A DNA stretch of 5,325 bases from Burkholderiales bacterium (GTDB taxonomy: Bacteria; Pseudomonadota; Gammaproteobacteria; Burkholderiales; Burkholderiaceae_C), in NCBI GenBank assembly GCA_947453585.1, contig CANGHQ010000157.1, forward strand, positions 1-5,325, written 5' to 3'. Under the pieces are notes generated by a model. The model saw only the letters and a list, made by a program, of their open reading frames with translations, ran no database searches and had not been told where the DNA came from. Shown one piece after another: positions 1 to 5,325 of the stretch. The translations under genes were made by a program, and so were the position numbers. Position 1 is the stretch's first letter. Each line of letters starts with the position of its first letter.

Positions 1-6
1 CACCCC

Positions 7-1221
7 ATGAAAACCCTGGACCTGGCCCCACTGCCCAGCGCATCCGAACGCGAAACGCCCTGGCGTGACCGCGTGGAAGCGCTGGTGGACCGCTGGATGA
101 CCAGCGACGCGCTCTACCGCTGGAGCGTGGCCAACCCGCTGACGCGCTGGGTCACCCGCATTCGGGCCCGCAAGGTGTTTGACCTGATGGCCGGCTTTGT
201 CTATTCGCAGGTTTTGCTGGCCTGTGTGCGCCTGCGCATTCTGGAAACCGTGGCCGAGCGCCCGCGCACCCTGGATGAACTCGCGCAAGCCACGCAGTTG
301 CCTGCAGCCGGTTTGCAGCGCCTGCTGCAATCGGCCTTGGCGCTGGGCTTGCTCGAGCTGCGCAGCCGGGGCCGCTTTGGCCTGGGTCCGCTGGGCGCGC
401 CGGTGGCTGGCCACGCGGGCATTCGCGCCATGATCGAGCACCACGCCGTGCTTTACCAAGACATGCAAGACCCGGTAGCCATGCTGGCCGCCTCGGGGCA
501 GGCCGGCGAAATGGCGCAGTACTGGCCTTATGCGCTGGACGATGCCGACAAAGCCCAGCTTGCCGCCGACGCGCTGCAAGCCGAAAAATACGCACGCTAT
601 TCCAACCTGATGTCGGCCTCGCAGCCCTTTGTGGTGGACGAGATTTTGGCCAGCTACCGCTTCGATGCGCACCAGCAAGTGCTCGACGTGGGCGGCGGCC
701 AGGGCACCTTTTTGTCGCGCTTGGCACGCCACGCGCCGCAGCTCGCGCTTACCCTTTTTGATCTGCCCGAAGTGGCTACGCTGGCCCGTGCCAACTTTGC
801 GCGCCAAGGTTTGTCGGGCCGCTCTAGCGCAGTGGGGGGGAGCTTTTTGCAAGACCCGCTGCCCCAGGGTGCAGACCTGGTCACGCTGATCCGCGTGGCG
901 CATGACCACCCGGACGCTGACGTGCGCACCGTGCTGGCCGCCATTTATGCCGCGCTGCCCGTGGGCGGCACCTTGCTGCTGGCCGAGCCCATGGCGCAAG
1001 AGGCCGGTGATGCGCCCTTGGGCGACGCCTACTTTCACTTTTACCTGCTGGCCATGGGCGCCGGGCGCCTGCGCACCGCCAGCGAGCTGATGGCCATGAT
1101 GGCGCAGGCCGGTTTCACCCACATTGAAACCGTGCCCAACGCCATGCCCTTGCAAACCCAGATTCTGGTGGGGCGCAAGTCGCGGGCGGTCAGTGCATCC
1201 GCGTCCACTGCCTTTCATTAA
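7..1221 (+). CDS. crtF: Hydroxyneurosporene-type carotenoid O-methyltransferase CrtF
   Basis: This SAM-dependent methyltransferase methylates the C1 hydroxyl of acyclic carotenoids (hydroxyneurosporene, demethylspheroidene, or hydroxylated spirilloxanthin precursors). The 404-residue protein has an N-terminal helical/winged-helix dimerisation region (about 50-135). A class I methyltransferase fold follows. Its SAM-binding glycine loop LDVGGGQGTF is at 226-235, an acidic LFDLP strand end at 250-254, an RVAHDH segment at 295-300 and AEPMA at 326-330. His299 sits where related small-molecule O-methyltransferases carry their catalytic base; that role is inferred. The C-terminal tail (about 391-404) is Ala/Ser-rich and probably disordered. 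Only six bases precede the chosen ATG and the frame is open to the left edge, so an upstream start cannot be excluded. Its position just before bchC supports crtF over other O-methyltransferases. A run of seven G lies at 834-840, and the frame is intact through it. Confidence 0.93.
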   Translation: MKTLDLAPLPSASERETPWRDRVEALVDRWMTSDALYRWSVANPLTRWVTRIRARKVFDLMAGFVYSQVLLACVRLRILETVAERPRTLDELAQATQLPAAGLQRLLQSALALGLLELRSRGRFGLGPLGAPVAGHAGIRAMIEHHAVLYQDMQDPVAMLAASGQAGEMAQYWPYALDDADKAQLAADALQAEKYARYSNLMSASQPFVVDEILASYRFDAHQQVLDVGGGQGTFLSRLARHAPQLALTLFDLPEVATLARANFARQGLSGRSSAVGGSFLQDPLPQGADLVTLIRVAHDHPDADVRTVLAAIYAALPVGGTLLLAEPMAQEAGDAPLGDAYFHFYLLAMGAGRLRTASELMAMMAQAGFTHIETVPNAMPLQTQILVGRKSRAVSASASTAFH

Positions 1222-1236
1222 GCGCAGCCACCCACC

Positions 1237-2175
1237 ATGCACGCCCAGGCCATCGTCTTCCAAAACCCGCAGTCGCTGCATTTGCGCGCGCTGGCTTTGC
1301 CTGAGCTCGGCGCTGCCGACGTGGAAGTGGAAGTCGAATACACCGGCATCAGCACCGGCACCGAGCGCCTGTTGTGGAACGGCACCATGCCCGCTTTCCC
1401 GGGTATGGGCTACCCGCTGGTGCCCGGCTACGAGACCGTGGGCCGCGTGGTGCGCGCAGGCGACGACGCAAGCCTCAAAGTAGGAACCCGCGTGTTTGTG
1501 CCTGGCTCGCAATGCTTTACCGACGCGCGCAACCTGTTTGGCGGATCGGCCTCGCGCCTGGTGGTGCCTGCTACCCGCGCCATGGCCATGGAAGCCTCTT
1601 TGGGCGAGCGCGGCGTGCTGTTTGCGCTGGCGGCTACCGCCTATCACGCCACTTCCGCCGCAGGCACGCAGCAGCCCGACTTGATCATTGGCCACGGCGT
1701 GCTGGGTCGCATGATCGCCCGCCTGGCCGTAGTGGCTGGCGCCCAGCCCGTGGTGTGGGAAACCAACCCCGAGCGCCGCAGCGGCGCCCAAGGCTACGAG
1801 GTGATCGACCCAGCTACTGATACCCGGCGCAACTACCGCTGCATCTGCGATGTCAGTGGCGCAGCCGGTTTGCTCGACGAGCTGATTGGCCGCCTGGCGC
1901 CCGGCGGCGAGGTGGTGCTGGCGGGCTTTTACGAAGCGCCCCTGTCCTTTGTTTTTCCGCCGGCCTTTATGCGCGAGGCGCGCATCCGCGTGGCTGCGCA
2001 ATGGGCGCCGCAAGACCTGGTGGATGTGATTGCCCTGGCTGGCTCGGGGCGCTTGTCGCTCGACGGCCTGGTGACGCACCAAAGCGCTGCCACCCAGGCT
2101 GACGCCGCCTACCGCACTGCGTTTGACGACGCCGACTGTTTGAAGATGGTTCTGGACTGGAGACAAACCCAATGA
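1237..2175 (+). CDS. bchC: 3-hydroxyethyl bacteriochlorophyllide a dehydrogenase BchC
   Basis: BchC oxidises the C3 1-hydroxyethyl group of the bacteriochlorophyllide to the 3-acetyl group, a late step in bacteriochlorophyll a synthesis that uses a nicotinamide cofactor. The 312-residue protein belongs to the medium-chain dehydrogenase/reductase superfamily. It has a GroES-like N-terminal half with YTGISTGTER at 35-44 and PGYETVGRV at 63-71, then a Rossmann half with the dinucleotide loop IIGHGVLGR at 150-158. The classical zinc-ligand Cys of alcohol dehydrogenases (GICGTD-type motif) is replaced by GISTGTE, so a zinc-independent mechanism is likely (inferred). The start is the first ATG, 15 bases after the crtF stop. 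The spacer has no good Shine-Dalgarno sequence, so translation may depend on coupling to crtF. The 3' end overlaps bchX by four bases. Confidence 0.94.
   Translation: MHAQAIVFQNPQSLHLRALALPELGAADVEVEVEYTGISTGTERLLWNGTMPAFPGMGYPLVPGYETVGRVVRAGDDASLKVGTRVFVPGSQCFTDARNLFGGSASRLVVPATRAMAMEASLGERGVLFALAATAYHATSAAGTQQPDLIIGHGVLGRMIARLAVVAGAQPVVWETNPERRSGAQGYEVIDPATDTRRNYRCICDVSGAAGLLDELIGRLAPGGEVVLAGFYEAPLSFVFPPAFMREARIRVAAQWAPQDLVDVIALAGSGRLSLDGLVTHQSAATQADAAYRTAFDDADCLKMVLDWRQTQ
2159..2163 (+). promoter_or_regulatory. Ribosome binding site of bchX
   Basis: GGAGA lies inside the last codons of bchC, eight bases before the bchX ATG at 2172. That ATG overlaps the bchC TGA as ATGA. The strong Shine-Dalgarno match together with the stop/start overlap supports the chosen bchX start and predicts translational coupling. 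Confidence 0.7.
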
Positions 2176-3185
2176 GCACAAGCACGATTCCCGCAGCAGC
2201 CCCGCTGAACTTTATGCGCGATATTTTGCGCACCGAGGCTGCGCAAGAGCCCGCGCCTGTGGCCACCGGCGCCGTGACCAAAGAGACGCAAATCATTGCC
2301 ATCTATGGCAAGGGCGGCATTGGCAAAAGCTTCACGCTGGCCAACCTGAGCTACATGATGGCGCAGCAGGGCAAAAAAGTGCTGCTCATTGGCTGCGACC
2401 CCAAGAGCGACACCACCAGCTTGCTGTTTGGCGGACGCGCTTGCCCCACCATTATTGAGACCTCGTCCAAGAAAAAACTCGCTGGTGAAGCCGTGGCCAT
2501 TGGCGACGTGTGCTTCAAGCGCGATGGCGTCTACGCCATGGAACTCGGTGGCCCCGAAGTCGGGCGCGGCTGCGGCGGGCGCGGCATCATCCACGGCTTT
2601 GAGCTGCTCGAAAAACTCGGTTTTCACGAGTGGGGTTTTGACTACGTGCTGCTCGACTTTTTGGGCGACGTGGTGTGCGGCGGCTTTGGCCTGCCGATTG
2701 CCCGCGACATGTGCCAAAAAGTGATTGTGGTGGCCAGCAACGATTTGCAGTCTTTGTACGTGGCCAACAACGTGTGCTCGGCGGTGGAATATTTCCGCAA
2801 GCTCGGCGGCAATGTGGGCGTGGCCGGCATGGTGATCAATCGCGACGACGGCACCGGCGAAGCCGCTGCCTTTGCCCAGCACGTGGGCATTCCGGTCTTG
2901 TCCACCATTCCCGCCAACGAAGACATTCGCCGCAAGAGCGCCAGCTACGAAATCATTGGCCGTCCCGACTCCGTGTGGGGCCCCATGTTTGCCGAGCTGG
3001 CCGAAAACGTGGGCACCTCGACACCGGTGCGGCCCAAGCCCATGACACAAGACGCGCTCTTGGGTCTGTTCTCGGCTGCGTCCGTAGGCCGAGACGTGGT
3101 GCTTGAGCCCGCCACCCAGTTCGACATGTGCGGCAAGACCGAAAACACCAAGCCCACGCTTGAAGTCGTGTACGACGAAGTCTGA
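2172..3185 (+). CDS. bchX: Chlorophyllide a oxidoreductase iron protein, subunit BchX
   Basis: BchX is the homodimeric, ATP-hydrolysing electron donor of chlorophyllide a oxidoreductase. It holds one [4Fe-4S] cluster between two subunits and passes electrons to BchY-BchZ to reduce ring B of chlorophyllide a. The 337-residue protein is NifH-like. The P-loop GKGGIGKS is at 46-53 and CDPKSD (switch I region) at 75-80. VGRGCGGRG at 130-138 carries cluster ligand Cys134. DFLGDVVCGGFG at 162-173 (switch II) carries the second ligand, Cys169. These match Cys97 and Cys132 of nitrogenase Fe protein. The roughly 40-residue extension before the P-loop, and bchY and bchZ directly downstream, distinguish it from NifH and BchL. 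The start overlaps the bchC stop (ATGA) and has a good ribosome binding site. An in-frame Met15 is a less likely alternative. Confidence 0.97.
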   Translation: MSTSTIPAAAPLNFMRDILRTEAAQEPAPVATGAVTKETQIIAIYGKGGIGKSFTLANLSYMMAQQGKKVLLIGCDPKSDTTSLLFGGRACPTIIETSSKKKLAGEAVAIGDVCFKRDGVYAMELGGPEVGRGCGGRGIIHGFELLEKLGFHEWGFDYVLLDFLGDVVCGGFGLPIARDMCQKVIVVASNDLQSLYVANNVCSAVEYFRKLGGNVGVAGMVINRDDGTGEAAAFAQHVGIPVLSTIPANEDIRRKSASYEIIGRPDSVWGPMFAELAENVGTSTPVRPKPMTQDALLGLFSAASVGRDVVLEPATQFDMCGKTENTKPTLEVVYDEV

Positions 3186-3201
3186 GCGGAACACCGTCCC
3201 C

Positions 3202-4770
3202 ATGAACAAGACCATTCCCATCGCTGTTGCCACTACGGCTCCCGTCGCTGCGCCTAGCACCGCGATTGAGGGCGATGGCATGGGCTGCCACGCCGGTGGC
3301 GAAAAAATGCTGGCTGCAGCCAATGCCTCGGGCAAATCCGAGGTGCTGGCGCAGTACGCCAAAGACTATCCCGCCAAGCCCAACGCCGGCCCGCACGACC
3401 AGCCGCAAAGCATGTGCCCGGCCTTTGGCGCGCTGCGCGTAGGTCTGCGCATGCGCCGCACCGCCACCATTTTGTCGGGCTCGGCCTGCTGCGTGTACGG
3501 CCTCACCTTCACCTCGCATTTCTATGGCGCGCGGCGCAGCGTGGGTTATGTGCCCTTCAATTCTGAGTCGCTGGTTACGGGCAAGCTGTTCGAGGACATC
3601 CGCGAATCGGTCTACCAAGAGGCTGACCCGGCCAAGTACGACGCAATTGTCATCATCAATTTGTGCGTGCCCACCGCCAGCGGCGTGCCGCTGCAGCTGC
3701 TGCCCAAAGACATCAACGGCGTGCGCATCATCGGCATTGACGTGCCCGGCTTTGGCGTGCCCACGCACGCCGAGGCCAAGGACGTGCTGGCTGGTGCGAT
3801 GCTGAAATACGCCCGCGAAGAAATCATGGCCGGGCCGGTGCAGGCGCCTCGCACGGGCCGTTCTGTGAAGCCGACCATCGCCTTGCTGGGCGAAATGTTT
3901 CCGGCCGACCCGGTCATCATTGGCCGCATGCTCGAGCCCATGGGCCTGGCTGCCGGTCCGGTGGTGCCCACGCGCGAATGGCGCGAGCTGTACGCCGCGC
4001 TCGACTGCACAGCGGTGGCCGCCATCCACCCGTTTTACACCGCCAGCGTGCGCGAGTTTGAAGCCGCCGGCCGGCCGGTTGTGGGTTCTGCGCCCGTGGG
4101 CCACGACGGCACTGAGGCCTGGTTGCAAGCCATTGGCAACGCCGCCAACGTGCCCCAGGCCAAGATTGACTTGGTCAAAAACATCATGCTGCCTGCGATC
4201 AAGGCGGGCCTGGCCAAAATGCAGATCAAGGGCCGCATTACGCTGAGCGGCTACGAAGGCTCGGAGCTGCTGGTGGGCCGCCTGCTGGTGGAAAGCGGCG
4301 CCGACCTGCGCTACGTGGGCACCGCCTGCCCGCGCACCGTCTGGAGCGACCCTGACCGCGAATGGCTGAAGGCGCGCGGCGTGCACGTGCAGTTCCGCGC
4401 ATCCCTGGAGAACGACCTGGCCGCCATGCACGAATGGAAGCCCGACGTGGCCATTGGCACAACGCCCATCGTGCAAGCCGCCAAGGAACTCAGCATTCCG
4501 GCCCTGTATTTCACCAACCTCATTTCTGCCCGCCCCCTGATGGGCCCGGCAGGCGCCGGTTCGCTGGCCACAGTGATCAACGCCGCCATGGGCAACAAGG
4601 CGCGCTTTGACCAGATGCGCGAATTTTTTGGCAGCGCGGGCGCAGGCCACAGCGCCGGGGTGTGGGAAAGCGCCGCCGGCGTGCCGCAAGACCGTCCCGA
4701 GTTCAAGGCCGAGACGCGGCGCTTGCTGGAAAAGCAGGCCAAGAAACGCAAAGCCGAGGCCATGGTATGA
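3202..4770 (+). CDS. bchY: Chlorophyllide a oxidoreductase catalytic subunit BchY
   Basis: BchY pairs with BchZ to form the NifDK-like catalytic component of chlorophyllide a oxidoreductase, where electrons from BchX reduce the C7=C8 bond of chlorophyllide a. The protein is 522 residues from this start. Three cysteines match the cluster ligands reported for Rhodobacter capsulatus BchY (Cys62, Cys87, Cys145, from memory), each shifted by ten: Cys72 in QSMCPAFG, Cys97 in SACCVYG and Cys155 in NLCVPT. Landmarks include GLTFTSHFYGARR at 100-112 and HPFYTASVREFEAAGRPVVG at 276-295. The C-terminus is Lys/Arg-rich (509-517). The same frame is open upstream to an ATG at 3103, but that start would overlap bchX by 83 bases and add 33 residues unlike the family. 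The ATG at 3202 has only a weak upstream GCGGA. Met27 (3280) has a better ribosome binding site and is a real alternative. Confidence 0.95.
   Translation: MNKTIPIAVATTAPVAAPSTAIEGDGMGCHAGGEKMLAAANASGKSEVLAQYAKDYPAKPNAGPHDQPQSMCPAFGALRVGLRMRRTATILSGSACCVYGLTFTSHFYGARRSVGYVPFNSESLVTGKLFEDIRESVYQEADPAKYDAIVIINLCVPTASGVPLQLLPKDINGVRIIGIDVPGFGVPTHAEAKDVLAGAMLKYAREEIMAGPVQAPRTGRSVKPTIALLGEMFPADPVIIGRMLEPMGLAAGPVVPTREWRELYAALDCTAVAAIHPFYTASVREFEAAGRPVVGSAPVGHDGTEAWLQAIGNAANVPQAKIDLVKNIMLPAIKAGLAKMQIKGRITLSGYEGSELLVGRLLVESGADLRYVGTACPRTVWSDPDREWLKARGVHVQFRASLENDLAAMHEWKPDVAIGTTPIVQAAKELSIPALYFTNLISARPLMGPAGAGSLATVINAAMGNKARFDQMREFFGSAGAGHSAGVWESAAGVPQDRPEFKAETRRLLEKQAKKRKAEAMV
3268..3272 (+). promoter_or_regulatory. 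Possible internal ribosome binding site in bchY
   Basis: GAGGG lies seven bases before an in-frame ATG at 3280 (Met27 of the bchY call). The protein then starts MGCHAGGEKM, where the family-like sequence appears to begin. The 26 residues before it are Ala/Pro/Thr-rich. This could be the true bchY start or a second initiation site; in GC-rich coding DNA the match may also be chance. Confidence 0.35.
4756..4759 (+). promoter_or_regulatory. Ribosome binding site of the mini-ORF between bchY and bchZ
   Basis: GAGG inside the last codons of bchY stands seven bases before the ATG at 4767, which overlaps the bchY TGA as ATGA. The spacing is ideal, so re-initiation at this ATG by ribosomes finishing bchY is plausible. 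Confidence 0.35.
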
Positions 4771-4817
4771 ACGCCACGCACGCACGTTTTGCTACCGCCG
4801 AGGTGCAGCCATGCTAG
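4767..4817 (+). CDS. Possible 16-residue leader peptide bridging bchY and bchZ
   Basis: A small reading frame starts at an ATG that overlaps the bchY stop by four bases. It encodes MNATHARFATAEVQPC and stops at a TAG (4815-4817) just inside bchZ, overlapping that gene by seven bases. It has its own GAGG at seven-base spacing. The peptide resembles no family I know. If translated, its role would more likely be to carry ribosomes across the 40-base gap and couple bchZ to bchY translation than to make a functional peptide. It could equally be a chance frame, since short open frames are common in GC-rich DNA. Confidence 0.25.
   Translation: MNATHARFATAEVQPC
4800..4805 (+). promoter_or_regulatory. 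Ribosome binding site of bchZ
   Basis: GAGGTG begins eleven bases before the bchZ ATG at 4811, with seven bases between the GAGG core and the start codon. It is a good Shine-Dalgarno match and fixes the start that gives the family-typical N-terminus MLVLDHDRAGGYWG. Confidence 0.65.
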
Positions 4818-5325
4818 TGCTCGACCACGATCGCGCTGGCGGCTACTGGGGCGCGGTGTATGTGTTTACCGCCATCAAGGGCATGCAGGTGGTGATTGAC
4901 GGCCCGGTGGGCTGCGAAAACCTGCCAGTCACCTCGGTGCTGCATTACACCGACGCGCTGCCGCCGCACGAGCTGCCGATTGTGGTGACGGGCCTGGCCG
5001 AAGAACAACTCGGGCGCGAAGGCACCGAGGGCTCCATGCGCCGGGCGCATGCCGCGCTCGACCCCGACCTGCCCGCCGTGGTGGTGACGGGCTCGATTGC
5101 CGAAATGATTGGCGGAGGTGTGACGCCCGAGGGCACCAACATCCAGCGCTTTTTGCCGCGCACGATTGACGAAGACCAGTGGCAGTGCGCCAACCGCGCC
5201 ATGTTCTGGCTGTGGCAGCAATACGGCCTGCGCGATGTGCCCGCGCGCACCCCGTTTGCAGACCGCAAGCCCGGCGAAAAGCCGCGCGTCAACATCATTG
5301 GCCCGAGCTACGGCACCTTCAATTC
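4811..5325 (+). CDS. bchZ: Chlorophyllide a oxidoreductase catalytic subunit BchZ (5' part)
   Basis: BchZ is the NifK-like partner of BchY in the catalytic component of chlorophyllide a oxidoreductase. The first 171 residues are visible and the frame is still open at the window edge, so the gene is cut by the window rather than broken. The N-terminus MLVLDHDRAGGYWGAVYVFT is highly typical of BchZ. Cys35 in DGPVGCENLP has the position and number of the single cysteine reported to complete the BchY-BchZ [4Fe-4S] cluster (family knowledge, from memory). The segment VVVTGSIAEMIGGGV at 90-104 and TNIQRFLPRTIDEDQWQ at 109-125 are further family landmarks. It follows bchY after 40 bases, with a good ribosome binding site. 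Recognition is confident despite the truncation. The missing part should be the rest of the nitrogenase-like fold. Confidence 0.96.
   Translation, partial: MLVLDHDRAGGYWGAVYVFTAIKGMQVVIDGPVGCENLPVTSVLHYTDALPPHELPIVVTGLAEEQLGREGTEGSMRRAHAALDPDLPAVVVTGSIAEMIGGGVTPEGTNIQRFLPRTIDEDQWQCANRAMFWLWQQYGLRDVPARTPFADRKPGEKPRVNIIGPSYGTFN

Noticed and set aside
1100..1236. PpsR/CrtJ-type operator (TGT-N12-ACA) before bchC
   Set aside because: I looked in the end of crtF and the short gap and found no such pair. The operator for this operon may lie upstream of the window.
2172..3185. Nitrogenase iron protein NifH or protochlorophyllide reductase BchL instead of BchX
   Set aside because: The N-terminal extension before the P-loop and the directly following bchY and bchZ identify the chlorophyllide reductase subunit. 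There are no nif or bchNB genes here.
3103..3201. Upstream in-frame start for bchY overlapping bchX by 83 bases
   Set aside because: The added 33 residues look like an out-of-frame reading of the bchX end, and bchX itself is conserved to its stop.
2109..3362. Long open frame (417 codons) on the minus strand opposite bchX
   Set aside because: It has the same composition artefact, no recognisable motif, and complete overlap with the confident bchX gene.
4067..4078. Perfect palindrome CCGGCCGGCCGG inside bchY
   Set aside because: It falls within ordinary Ala-Gly-Arg-Pro codons of a conserved segment and has no loop or T run, so neither terminator nor operator function is supported.
2953..4785. 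Very long open frame (610 codons) on the minus strand opposite bchY
   Set aside because: It lies opposite a well-conserved gene in GC-rich DNA where stop codons are rare. Its translation is His/Ala/Gly/Arg-rich with no recognisable domain, which is typical of an antisense shadow.

Overview
This window is an internal piece of a photosynthesis gene cluster from a purple (bacteriochlorophyll a-making) proteobacterium. Five genes lie head to tail on the + strand in the order crtF, bchC, bchX, bchY, bchZ. The last gene runs off the right edge. The DNA is GC-rich, with strong G/C preference at third codon positions. The crtF-bchCXYZ order is the classic purple-bacterial 'superoperon' layout, which usually continues into the puf genes for the reaction centre and LH1 antenna. 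The overall sequence style suggests a betaproteobacterium of the Rubrivivax/Rhodoferax/Limnohabitans kind. That placement is an inference, because no rRNA or other marker is present.

Layout: crtF (7-1221) encodes a carotenoid O-methyltransferase. After a 15-base gap comes bchC (1237-2175), a bacteriochlorophyllide dehydrogenase. It overlaps bchX (2172-3185) by four bases (ATGA). After a 16-base gap comes bchY (3202-4770). A 40-base spacer then leads to bchZ (4811 to the window end, 171 residues visible). About 98% of the window is coding. There is no rRNA, tRNA, mobile element, CRISPR array or convincing terminator, and no non-coding stretch near 300 bases.

How the genes work together: BchX is the ATP-driven, NifH-like [4Fe-4S] reductase that passes electrons to the BchY-BchZ catalytic protein, a relative of NifDK. 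Together they form chlorophyllide a oxidoreductase (COR), which reduces ring B to make the bacteriochlorin ring. BchC oxidises the C3 hydroxyethyl group to the acetyl group of bacteriochlorophyllide a. CrtF methylates the C1 hydroxyl of acyclic carotenoids on the way to spheroidene or spirilloxanthin. Pigment and carotenoid synthesis are thus encoded together.

The gene content is well known and I found no undescribed system. The features most worth a second look concern translation. There is a 16-codon mini-ORF that bridges the bchY stop and the bchZ start. There is a second well-placed ribosome binding site inside the N-terminal end of bchY. Ribosome binding site strength also alternates between strong and weak along the operon.
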